Positions 31,179 to 39,377 of a stretch of DNA of 41,971 bases are shown here, in pieces (the first letter of the stretch is position 1; the number at the start of each line of letters is the position of its first letter). The notes under the pieces were generated by a model that was given only the letters and a program-made list of their open reading frames with translations, ran no database searches and was not told the DNA's origin. The stretch is from Ilumatobacteraceae bacterium (GTDB lineage: Bacteria > Actinomycetota > Acidimicrobiia > Acidimicrobiales > Ilumatobacteraceae): NCBI GenBank assembly GCA_017859395.1, contig JAFMNE010000020.1, positions 1-41,971 of the forward strand. Reading direction: 5' to 3'. Both the position numbers and the translations under genes were made by a program.

Positions 31179-31829
31179 ATGGATCTCGGCAGCCACCGCA
31201 CCGACACCATCGGCAGCCCCTTATTGCTGGTGCCGGTGGGCTCATGTGAGCAGCACGGCCCGCATCTGCCACTGGCCACCGACACCCTCATCGCAACCGC
31301 GATCTGTGACGCGGTCGCGGAGCGCCAGACCACATGCGTGGTCGCCCCAGCCATCGGCATCGCGGCTTCCGGGGAACATGCCGGCTTTGCTGGCACCTTG
31401 TCGATCGGTGTCGAGGTGCTGACCCAGGCACTTATGGAACTTGGGCGTTCCGCCGATTGGGCCGACGGGGTGGTGTTCGTGAATGGCCACGGCGGCAATG
31501 TGCACGCGGTGACCACTGCCGTGCGCACGCTCATCGCCGAAGGCCGTCGTGTCAGCACATGGTCCCCCAGGGGAGATGGATCCGACCTCCATGCCGGTCA
31601 CGACGAGACATCGGTGATGCTGCATCTGCACCCCAACCTGGTGGGTGAGCACACAACCATCGACCCAGTGCATGTGGAACTGAGCGATGTGGTGCGCGAC
31701 GGCGTGGCCGCGCACAGTCCATCTGGGGTGCTTGGCGATCCGCGCACCGCCTCGGCTGATCTTGGTGCGGCGATCATCGCCGACTGGGTCACCCAACTCG
31801 CCCAACATGTGGAGCACGTTCTGACGTGA
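31179..31829 (+). CDS. mftE: Mycofactocin system creatininase-family peptidase MftE
   Basis: 216 residues of the creatininase family. Seen: LLVPVGSCEQHGPHLPLATD with metal-binding Glu/His/Asp, IGIAASGEHAGFAGTLSIG, VFVNGHGGN, and DLHAGHDETSVMLHLHP. In the mycofactocin pathway MftE cleaves the MftC-modified MftA peptide to release the C-terminal Val-Tyr dipeptide (family knowledge). The call rests on this sequence type plus the directly following mftF. ATG 31179 is preceded by a -10-like AAGAAT (31167-31172) at 6 bases. The stop overlaps the mftF start by 4 bases (GTGA). Confidence 0.87.
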   Translation: MDLGSHRTDTIGSPLLLVPVGSCEQHGPHLPLATDTLIATAICDAVAERQTTCVVAPAIGIAASGEHAGFAGTLSIGVEVLTQALMELGRSADWADGVVFVNGHGGNVHAVTTAVRTLIAEGRRVSTWSPRGDGSDLHAGHDETSVMLHLHPNLVGEHTTIDPVHVELSDVVRDGVAAHSPSGVLGDPRTASADLGAAIIADWVTQLAQHVEHVLT

Positions 31830-33151
31830 GTTCCCACGACCCTGAGATGTCGCCACGAATGGCGCTCGACACCGACGCCCAATTCATCGGAGGGCGTCTG
31901 GTTGGCGGTTCCCCACCCAGCGTTTTTCGCCTCAGCCCCGCTGGTCGACGCCGTGTTGATGCCGCGATCTCTGGTCCGACTCCTGCATCCCCGCTCATCG
32001 ACCGGTTGACCGCGGCCGGTGTGCTCCACCCTGTTGTGCACGCAGTGGCTGCCGCCAAAGTTGGCTCTCGCGTCACGGTGGTCGTGCCCACACTGGGCGC
32101 GCCCCGGCATGTGCCCGTTGTGCCTGAGGGCGTGCGCGTCGTCATCGTCGATGACTATTCCGATCCACCGGTGCCCAACGCCACCCTGCGACGAACCAGC
32201 CGGGGTGGGCCGGCGGCGGCGCGGACATCTGGCATGGCGATGCTGGACACCGAGTTGGTTGCCTTCGTCGATGCCGATGTCGACACCACGATGACATCCG
32301 ACTGGTTGCAGCGATGTGTCGCCCATATCGATGCCGGTGCCGACATCGTGGCACCACGAGTGCGCGAGGATCCGGCGGCTCCGTTGCGGCATCGGTCGGG
32401 ACCTCTCGACATGGGACATCGTCCCGGCCCGGTCGGCCATGGCCGACAGGTGAGTTACGTGCCGTCTGCCGTGATGGTGTGCCGGGTGGCCGCACTCACT
32501 GATGTGGGTGGTTTCGACGAACGAATGCTGACCGGCGAAGACGTCGACCTCGTCTGGCGTGTGGTCGATGCAGGTCGACGAGTGCGCTATGCCCCCGAGA
32601 TTGTTGTTGCCCACGAGCGGCGACTGCATCTGGTCGATCGCCTGCGGCGCGAATACGACTACGGACTATCCGCCGGGCCGTTGGCTGCACGGCACCCCCG
32701 GCGCCTCCACCCATTGGTGGCATCACCATGGGCAGCAGCGATCATCGTCGTGGCCGCTCTGCCGCTAACCCGACCGGTGCGCGGCGCGATCATGGCCCTC
32801 GTGTGCGCCGCGGCCACCCGCCGGTTGGCGGCCGGCACCGGACTCGGCCGGGCTGACGCAGCGGCGGTGGTCGCTCGCTCGGTAGCGACCACGGCTGTCG
32901 CGCTGGCACGTGCTGTTCGCATGCTGTGGTGGCCAGCCTGCCTGGTGGGTATGTGCCGTCGTGGACCTCGCCGTCTGCTGCTCGCCGCACTACTCACCGC
33001 CGGCGGCGGTGAACGCGTGGTGCGCGATATCGCCCACGGCGCCGGTGTGTGGCGCTCGGTCATCGCCAGCCGCAGCGCCGACCCGGTAACACCGCGGCTG
33101 CGGTGGCGCCACCGCGACACAGCGACTGCGGCCTACGCTGCGGGGTCATGA
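31826..33151 (+). CDS. mftF: Mycofactocin system glycosyltransferase MftF
   Basis: 441 residues, GT2 family. Residues about 1-65 are the MftF-type leader domain (ALDTDAQFIGGRLVGGSPPS, VFRLSPAGRRR). The GT-A domain follows: VTVVVPTLG, VRVVIVDDYSDPP, the AARTSGMAMLD helix, FVDADVD (the DxD), and GGFDERMLTGEDVDLVWRV. C-terminal residues about 300-390 contain hydrophobic segments that probably hold it to the membrane. MftF builds the beta-1,4-glucose chain on mycofactocin. The gene overlaps mftE by 4 bases and the next gene by 4 bases (ATGA). Confidence 0.88.
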   Translation: MSSHDPEMSPRMALDTDAQFIGGRLVGGSPPSVFRLSPAGRRRVDAAISGPTPASPLIDRLTAAGVLHPVVHAVAAAKVGSRVTVVVPTLGAPRHVPVVPEGVRVVIVDDYSDPPVPNATLRRTSRGGPAAARTSGMAMLDTELVAFVDADVDTTMTSDWLQRCVAHIDAGADIVAPRVREDPAAPLRHRSGPLDMGHRPGPVGHGRQVSYVPSAVMVCRVAALTDVGGFDERMLTGEDVDLVWRVVDAGRRVRYAPEIVVAHERRLHLVDRLRREYDYGLSAGPLAARHPRRLHPLVASPWAAAIIVVAALPLTRPVRGAIMALVCAAATRRLAAGTGLGRADAAAVVARSVATTAVALARAVRMLWWPACLVGMCRRGPRRLLLAALLTAGGGERVVRDIAHGAGVWRSVIASRSADPVTPRLRWRHRDTATAAYAAGS

Positions 33152-34062
33152 CTGTTCGCCTGAGCGTCGACCGTCGGCGCTGGGAAACGCATGTAGACAC
33201 AACCCTTGCGGCCTACCCCTCCCCGGTGCCGGTCGTGAAAGGGAATGGCTACGGGTTTGGACGCGAAGGCCTTGCCAAATTCGCAGCAGAACGCGTCGAC
33301 ACCATCGCCGTTGGCACGGTGCACGAACTCGACGCTGTGCCCAGTGCAACGACCGCTGTCGTGCTCACGCCCACGCTGGTGGCACCCGAGCGTCACGATG
33401 TGGTTCTGACCGTGGCGGCTCACGAGCACGTCGATGCGCTTGCGGGCTGGTCAGGCCGGGTGCTGGTGAAGTTGGCATCGTCGATGCAGCGGTATGGCGG
33501 AGAGCCCGAACTCATCGCAGCGGCAGGTGCCGCCGGCCTTGACGTGCTCGGTGTGTCGGTTCATCCGCCGCTGGCGGCGAGCGACACGGACCACGTGGCC
33601 GAGATCGTGCGCATCGTCGAGGCCGTGGACCCAGCCCTTGACGTGTGGGCCAGCCATGTCGGCCCATCACTCACCGATGCGCTTCCCGGTCGACGGATAC
33701 GCCACCGCATCGGTAGCACCCTGTGGCATGGCGATCGCGAGGCGCTGCATCTCGCAGCGCAGGTCATCGATGTGCGGGCGACCACCCGTGGCTCCGCAGC
33801 GGGTTACCGCTCGACCGAGGTACCTGTTGACGGACACCTCGTGATGGTGGGCGCCGGAACCGCGCACGGCGTCGCCGCGCTGCCCGATGGCCGCAGCCCC
33901 TTTCATCACCGCCAGCAACGACTCCAGATGTTCGAACCGCCACACATGCACACCACGATGCTGCTGATTCCAAATGGTGAACCGTTACCGGTCACCGGCG
34001 ACTGGCTGGATCTGCAACGACCACTGACCCAAACCATGGTCGACGAGATCGTCTGGGTCTAG
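33148..34062 (+). CDS. Alanine-racemase-like PLP protein
   Basis: 304 residues, shorter than true alanine racemases (about 370). Seen: VPVVKGNGYGFGREGL with the PLP lysine (Lys31) in a fold-III barrel setting, VLVKLASSMQRYGG, and RIRHRIGSTLW. The second domain is reduced and divergent (AAGYRSTEVPVDGHLVMVGA), so the catalytic Tyr of the usual C-terminal domain cannot be placed with confidence. ATG 33148 overlaps the mftF stop (ATGA); TACGCT at 33134-33139 inside mftF may give it its own promoter. It may supply a D-amino acid or act on another amine. A link to mycofactocin is only positional. Confidence 0.75.
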   Translation: MTVRLSVDRRRWETHVDTTLAAYPSPVPVVKGNGYGFGREGLAKFAAERVDTIAVGTVHELDAVPSATTAVVLTPTLVAPERHDVVLTVAAHEHVDALAGWSGRVLVKLASSMQRYGGEPELIAAAGAAGLDVLGVSVHPPLAASDTDHVAEIVRIVEAVDPALDVWASHVGPSLTDALPGRRIRHRIGSTLWHGDREALHLAAQVIDVRATTRGSAAGYRSTEVPVDGHLVMVGAGTAHGVAALPDGRSPFHHRQQRLQMFEPPHMHTTMLLIPNGEPLPVTGDWLDLQRPLTQTMVDEIVWV

Positions 34063-34095
34063 ACACACTGCGGTGCCCGTCGCTACGCGACAGGG

Positions 34096-35004
34096 CTAGA
34101 CCACGCGCGCGACGCGCGGGCCGACCTCCACACCAAGCGCTTGCCAAGCGATAGCGGCCGCGCCGATGAGCGGACCACGGTCAGCGAGTCGGGTCTGCAC
34201 AATGCGAGGAGCCACCCCGACACCGACCCGAGCGCGTTCGTCGAGTTCGAGCTGCGCGGCATTGAGGAAGGTGGCTCCGAACCCCAGCGCCACTGCGCCA
34301 CCCACTACAACGAGATCGAGATCCGCCACGTTGCAGATCGATGCGGCAGCACGCCCCACCAAGGTGCCTGTGCGCTGCATGATCTCGTATGTCGGTTGAC
34401 GGGGGGACCGCCCAGTGATCGCCTCCACCGCCCGCCCGGAGGCTTCCGCTTCCAAACAGCCCCGCGCACCGCAGCCGCAACGACGACCATCGGGCACGAC
34501 GATGAGATGACCGATGTGGCCGGCATTGCCACTGTCGCCGTCGAGCACCTGCCCGTCGATCACAAGCGCCCCACCCACCCCGGTCGACACCGTCATCGTG
34601 CAGAAATCCCGGATACCGCGGCCCGCACCTAGCCACCCCTCAGCGACGGCGAGAGCCTTGGCATCGAGGTCGCCGTGCACGTCCAGACCGGTCAGCTCGG
34701 CCAGATGACCGCGCAGGGGAAAGCGTTTCCATGCGGTGATGTTCACTGGCGACACCGTTGCGCAGTCGCGTTCAATCGGGCCGGCACACCCCACGCCGAT
34801 GGCCACCGGGTTGGCGTGATGCTGGTCGCGCGCACGCTCGAGTTGCTCCGCAATCAGGACTGCCAGGGCCGAGAAATGCGACTGCGGCCCCACATCGTGG
34901 TCGACCTCGCACCGGCTTCGGTCGAGGAGTTCACCGCCCTCGCCGACAAGGCCGACCTCAAATTTCGTGGCACCGATATCGACGGCGCACACAACGCGGC
35001 GCAT
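34096..35004 (-). CDS. ROK family sugar kinase (glucokinase-like)
   Basis: 302 residues. Seen: ATP-binding CAVDIGATKFEVGLV, AIGVGCAGPIE, the catalytic region VHGDLDAKALAVAE, TVSTGVGGALVIDG, GHIGH, and the ROK zinc motif CGCGARGCLE. It probably phosphorylates glucose or a related hexose with ATP. ATG 35004 follows GGGGGC at a proper distance; the adjacent GTG 35007 is also possible. It is divergent from the uracil-DNA glycosylase gene with an 82-base gap. Confidence 0.88.
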   Translation of the reverse strand: MRRVVCAVDIGATKFEVGLVGEGGELLDRSRCEVDHDVGPQSHFSALAVLIAEQLERARDQHHANPVAIGVGCAGPIERDCATVSPVNITAWKRFPLRGHLAELTGLDVHGDLDAKALAVAEGWLGAGRGIRDFCTMTVSTGVGGALVIDGQVLDGDSGNAGHIGHLIVVPDGRRCGCGARGCLEAEASGRAVEAITGRSPRQPTYEIMQRTGTLVGRAAASICNVADLDLVVVGGAVALGFGATFLNAAQLELDERARVGVGVAPRIVQTRLADRGPLIGAAAIAWQALGVEVGPRVARVV

Positions 35005-35086
35005 CACTGCCCCCGAGGGGTCACACGCATCGGTTTCAGATGGCTCCGCACGTGGCGATGATACGGCCGAGCCCTACCCTGCGGGT

Positions 35087-35743
35087 GTGCCCACCGATTG
35101 GAACCCGGTGCTGCGCGACCAGTTCGACGAGCCATACTGGTCGGAGCTGATGGATTTCGTTGCGTACGAGCGCTCCCTCCACCGCGTCTACCCCGCTGCC
35201 GATGAAGTCTTCGCTGCTCTGCACCTCACCGCGTTGGCTGACACCCGCGTGGTCATCATTGGCCAAGATCCCTATCACGGCCCCGGACAGGCGCATGGCT
35301 TGGCATTCTCCGTGCGCCATGGTCAACGCATTCCGCCGTCGCTGCGAAATATCCACCGCGAACTCGCCGACGACCTCGGCATGGCAATTCCGGCACACGG
35401 CAATCTCGACGCATGGGCTCACCAAGGGGTGTTGTTGTTGAATACCACCCTCACCGTGCGCGCTGGGGAGGCCGGATCCCATCGAGGGCGCGGATGGGAA
35501 CGCTTTACCGACCGGGTGATCGGTGCCGTGTCCAGCTCGAACAACCCGGTGGTGTTCATCTGCTGGGGGGCTGCGGCCCGCGCAAAGCAGAGCCTGATCG
35601 ACACCACCCGCCACACGGTGATCACGTCGGCACATCCGTCACCGCTGTCGGCGCACAACGGCTTTTTTGGCTCGCGACCATTCTCCGCCACCAACAATGC
35701 CCTCATCGCCGCTGGCGCCGAGCCCATCGACTGGACGCTCTGA
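35087..35743 (+). CDS. ung: Uracil-DNA glycosylase (family 1)
   Basis: 218 residues, removes uracil from DNA. Seen: the water-activating loop GQDPYHGPGQAHGLAFSV with Asp61, LLLNTTLTVRAGEAGSH, VVFICWGAAARAK and the HPSPLSAHNGFFGSRPFSA minor-groove loop with the catalytic His. All key residues are intact. GTG 35087 is fixed by TACCCT (35075-35080) exactly 6 bases upstream; the frame is open further 5' but runs through the ROK gene's 5' end. The stop shares a base with the next start (TGATG). Confidence 0.95.
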   Translation: MPTDWNPVLRDQFDEPYWSELMDFVAYERSLHRVYPAADEVFAALHLTALADTRVVIIGQDPYHGPGQAHGLAFSVRHGQRIPPSLRNIHRELADDLGMAIPAHGNLDAWAHQGVLLLNTTLTVRAGEAGSHRGRGWERFTDRVIGAVSSSNNPVVFICWGAAARAKQSLIDTTRHTVITSAHPSPLSAHNGFFGSRPFSATNNALIAAGAEPIDWTL

Positions 35744-36576
35744 TGGACTGGGCCCACTGGCCCCCGGTGCGGCGCGCGCGTCGACGCGTGCGCGCAGTCG
35801 ATGTGGCGGTCGACGCCACAGTGGGCTTCGTGTTGCATCAGTCGGGTCGTAACGCTGCCGTGCTCGCGTACTACGGCTTTTTGACCCTGTTCCCACTCAT
35901 CATGGTGGCGACTACTGTGCTCGGCTTCGTTCTTCAGGGCCGGCCGGAGTTAGAAACCGACATCGTTGATACGGCTCTGGCGCAAATTCCTGTGCTCGGC
36001 CAACAGTTGGAACTTCAGGCCGGTCGTGTCGATGGCAGCGTCGTCGCCCTAATCGTGGGCCTCGCGGCGGCATTGTGGGGCTCCACCCGAGCGTTTGCGG
36101 GCCTGCAGACCGCCCTCGACGACATCTGGGAAGTGCCGATTCCCGACCGCCCAAACATCGTCGTGCGGCGCATCCATTCGCTGGTGGGTGTGCTGGTCAT
36201 CGGGTCGGCGCAGGTCGCCATGGTGACCGTTACCGCAGTGGCCGGCTGGGCCGATGTCGGGGCGATCAGCATCGTGTTCATTCTCATTGGTGTGCTGATC
36301 GTGAACACCGTCGTCGTGGGCACCATGTTCCGCTATCTCACGGCGGCCAACGTTGGATGGTCGATGGTGAAATACGGAGCAATCCTCTCCGGGGTGTCCT
36401 ACACGATCTTGCAGGTGTTCGGCACGAGCATCATGACCCGGCTGTTATCGGGCGCGCAGAGCGTGTACGGCGCCTTCGCGTCGGTGCTCGCCATCACCGG
36501 TTGGCTCAGCATCCACGCCGTGATCAGCTTGTATTCAGCCGAGATCAACGCAGTGATCGCCGCGCGTCGCCGCTGA
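35743..36576 (+). CDS. YihY/virulence factor BrkB family membrane protein
   Basis: 277 residues with about six membrane segments. Seen: the family's AVLAYYGFLTLFPLIMVA near residue 45, GSVVALIVGLAAALWGSTRAFAGLQTALDDIW, VIGSAQVAMVTVTAVAG, the SMVKYGAILSGVSYTIL region, and the ending AVISLYSAEINAVIAARRR. Despite older RNase BN naming, these are now seen as membrane proteins of unclear function. ATG 35743 overlaps the ung stop, so the two are coupled. Its last 32 bases overlap the 3' end of the convergent GH3 gene. Confidence 0.88.
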   Translation: MDWAHWPPVRRARRRVRAVDVAVDATVGFVLHQSGRNAAVLAYYGFLTLFPLIMVATTVLGFVLQGRPELETDIVDTALAQIPVLGQQLELQAGRVDGSVVALIVGLAAALWGSTRAFAGLQTALDDIWEVPIPDRPNIVVRRIHSLVGVLVIGSAQVAMVTVTAVAGWADVGAISIVFILIGVLIVNTVVVGTMFRYLTAANVGWSMVKYGAILSGVSYTILQVFGTSIMTRLLSGAQSVYGAFASVLAITGWLSIHAVISLYSAEINAVIAARRR

Positions 36577-38914
36577 GCACCACGGCGTCGGCCACATCCA
36601 CACGTGCGGCGACCCGAGTATCGCCTGCATGACGCCCGACATGAATTTCATGGGTGCCCGCTGGCATACGGAACTGGCCGTCAGCCCATACGGCAACACG
36701 CCGCGCCGGTACCCGCACCACCGCGGTTGTGGTGGCGCCCGGCGCGATGTCCACCACCGTGGATGCCACAAACCGGAACGGTGCCACATCATCGAGATCC
36801 GGTGCGAGGGCGTACACCTGCACAACTTCGCGCACCTCACGGTCGGCCTCGTTGGTGACCGGCACGGTGACCTCAATGGCATCGCTGATATCGCCGCTGA
36901 CGACCGGGGCGCCCCACGATGTTGTGCCGTAGATGAGCCCATGACCAAACCAGAACGCTGGCGCCACGTCATGGTGGCGGTACCAGCGGTGGCCGATGGC
37001 GCGTCCCTCGGCGTACGACATGCGGTCATCGGTGCCCGGATAGTGCGCCGCCGCGGGGGTATCACCGAGACGCTCGGGGATGGTCACCGGCAAGCGACCG
37101 CCTGGAGCCGCGACACCCGTGACGAGGTCTGCAACGGCGGCGCCGATCTCACCACCGGGGAACCACACCTGCATCACCGCCGACACATCATGACGCCAGT
37201 CCATCGTCACCGGGCTCCCGGCATTGAGAACGACCGTTGTGTTGCGGTTCGCCGCTGCAACCGCCGCGATCAACTCGCTTTGCCGACCGGGAAGATCCAT
37301 ATCGTCGCGGTCGCGGCTCTCTGTTTCCCAGTCGTCGTCGGTGCCCACCACCAACAGCACGCGATCAGCGGCTGCGGCCACCTCGACGGCGTGGGCCACC
37401 GGGTCCGCACCGGCGGGTGAGCGCAAACCCACCGAGAGTGCGCGGATACCGGGGTGATCGTCGACGGGGTAGTCGATGCGGACATCCACGGCGATATCGG
37501 CCACCAGTTCCACGTCAGCGACGCGCTCTGGTGAGCCATAGTCGAAGAACGATCCGCCGCGATCTTCGCGGTCGATGCGCAGCACTTCCACCCCGTCGAT
37601 ACTGACGATGCACTCCCCCACTGAACGCGCCCCAAGGGTCCATACACCGCTGGTATCCGGCGTGAATGACGTGGCCATCACGACACCGAATCGACGGCTG
37701 AGTCCGGGTGCCGGCTCTTCTTGCCAAAACGCCATGGTGCCGCCGTTCGTCTCGGTGTGCACCGTGCCGGCATCGTCGGTGATCTCCATCTCGATCGGGC
37801 CCGGCAGTGGCCGATGGAACCGCTCGATCGAACACCCTTGGGCGGACACGGTGCGCACACCACGATCGCCGAGGGCCGCCATGATCGGCGTGACGTGATC
37901 CGGACGCACCCGTGCGCTGCCGCCGCCTTGGGGCCGCCCCACATCGGCGTACGGGCCGATCACCGCCACCGTTCCCGGCTCGGACGGCCAGGGCAATTGA
38001 TCATTGTTGGTGAGCAACACCGTGCCGGCAACAGCTGCCCGATACTGCACCTCAGCGATGTCGGCTGCACCAAGGCAAACCTCTGATCCGTCATCGTTGC
38101 CGGCGCCCGACCAGGCAGCGAGAGCCGTGATCCGCTCCACCGACTCGTCGATGAGCGCCATGGGGACATCGCCGGCTTCCACAGCTGCGCGAAGGTGGTC
38201 GCCGCGATGGATTGGCGGGCCGGGCATCTCGATATCGAGTCCGGCATGCACCGCCTCGGTGGTGCTGTGCAGACCGAACCAGTCCGATATCACGACACCG
38301 TCAAAACCCCATTCGCCGCGCAATACGTCACGGAGTAGCCACTCATTATCGGCACAGAACACACCGTTCAACCGGTTGTAGCCCGTCATCACTGCGCGTA
38401 CGCCCACCCCAACAGCGGCTTCGAACGGCACCAGGTACACCTCGCGCAGCGTCCGCTCATCAATGTCGGACGACACCGTCATCCGCCGATACTCGGTGTC
38501 GTTGCCCACGAAATGCTTCACACAGCACGCAACACCTTGGGTCTGCACCCCATTGATATACGCCGTGGCGATATCCACGGTGAGCCACGGGTCTTCGCTC
38601 ATGCACTCGAAGTTGCGGCCACCGATCGGTGTGCGGTGAAGGTTCACGGTGGGCGCCAACAGCACGTGGGCCGATTTCGAACGGGCCTCACGGCCAAGGG
38701 CAACGCCCACCTCGTGAATCAAGCTCGGATCGAAACTTGCAGCGAGCGCGGTGCCACAGGGGAATGACGCCGACCGGGGGCCGTTCCAGTCGGTGCCGCG
38801 CACGCCAGCAGGCCCGTCCGACATTCGGATGGCAGGAATACCCGCAGCGGCGGGCGTGTGCCACATATCGGCACCTGCCATCACCGCGATGCGCTCGGAC
38901 AGCGCTTCGCTCAT
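36545..38914 (-). CDS. Glycoside hydrolase family 3 with PA14-like insert
   Basis: 789 residues, beta-glucosidase type. Residues about 1-270 form the (beta/alpha) barrel: RMSDGPAGVRGTDW, APTVNLHRTPIGGRNFECMSEDP, CVKHFVGNDTEYRR, with the nucleophile Asp211 in VISDWFG. The second domain includes AVIGPYADVGRPQGGGSA. Residues about 370-475 look like a PA14 insert that shapes the sugar site. The C-terminal fibronectin-III-like domain ends near 785 (MPAGTHEIHVGRHAGD). No signal peptide, so it is probably cytoplasmic. The start overlaps the OsmC stop by 4 bases, suggesting an operon. Confidence 0.92.
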   Translation of the reverse strand: MSEALSERIAVMAGADMWHTPAAAGIPAIRMSDGPAGVRGTDWNGPRSASFPCGTALAASFDPSLIHEVGVALGREARSKSAHVLLAPTVNLHRTPIGGRNFECMSEDPWLTVDIATAYINGVQTQGVACCVKHFVGNDTEYRRMTVSSDIDERTLREVYLVPFEAAVGVGVRAVMTGYNRLNGVFCADNEWLLRDVLRGEWGFDGVVISDWFGLHSTTEAVHAGLDIEMPGPPIHRGDHLRAAVEAGDVPMALIDESVERITALAAWSGAGNDDGSEVCLGAADIAEVQYRAAVAGTVLLTNNDQLPWPSEPGTVAVIGPYADVGRPQGGGSARVRPDHVTPIMAALGDRGVRTVSAQGCSIERFHRPLPGPIEMEITDDAGTVHTETNGGTMAFWQEEPAPGLSRRFGVVMATSFTPDTSGVWTLGARSVGECIVSIDGVEVLRIDREDRGGSFFDYGSPERVADVELVADIAVDVRIDYPVDDHPGIRALSVGLRSPAGADPVAHAVEVAAAADRVLLVVGTDDDWETESRDRDDMDLPGRQSELIAAVAAANRNTTVVLNAGSPVTMDWRHDVSAVMQVWFPGGEIGAAVADLVTGVAAPGGRLPVTIPERLGDTPAAAHYPGTDDRMSYAEGRAIGHRWYRHHDVAPAFWFGHGLIYGTTSWGAPVVSGDISDAIEVTVPVTNEADREVREVVQVYALAPDLDDVAPFRFVASTVVDIAPGATTTAVVRVPARRVAVWADGQFRMPAGTHEIHVGRHAGDTRVAARVDVADAVVLSGDARRSLR

Positions 38915-39321
38915 GACCCCACCCCAACCATTTCAGTGGTGATCACCGCGGTTCCTTCCAGCGACCGATGCACCGGGCATCGGTCGGCAATCTCCAAGAG
39001 GCGTTTACGCTGTGACGCATCGAGCGCTCCTCGAAGGACGAGCGATCGATCGAAATGATCTTGGCCATCCACGCGGCGATGATCGACGTCGACCTCAACC
39101 CGTTCGAGGGGCCACTTCTTTCGATCGGCGTACATGCGCAACGTGATCGACGTGCACGCCCCGAGGGCCGCACACAAATAGTCGTAGGGGTTTGGTCCCG
39201 CCCCGTCTCCGCCGACGCTGGGCGGTTCGTCAGCGATGAACCGCATCGTGCCGATGGTGACGTCGTTCTGGTACCGCCCGCGGCCGGACTCGGCCACGGT
39301 CACGCGTGGGTTGTGTGACAC
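38911..39321 (-). CDS. OsmC/Ohr family peroxiredoxin-like protein
   Basis: 136 residues. The two redox cysteines of the family are present: Cys56 in ALGACTSITLRMYA and Cys115 in DRCPVHRSLEG. The N-terminal half has GGDGAGPNPYDYL. By family it would reduce organic or fatty-acid hydroperoxides with a thiol donor. GTG 39321 follows TACGGT (39328-39333) by 6 bases (leaderless). Its stop overlaps the GH3 start (4 bases). Confidence 0.92.
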   Translation of the reverse strand: MSHNPRVTVAESGRGRYQNDVTIGTMRFIADEPPSVGGDGAGPNPYDYLCAALGACTSITLRMYADRKKWPLERVEVDVDHRRVDGQDHFDRSLVLRGALDASQRKRLLEIADRCPVHRSLEGTAVITTEMVGVGS

Positions 39322-39377
39322 GCGCCGACCGTATCAGTAGGTGGATCGCCCCATCGGCGGTGCGATACTCGCAGTCC

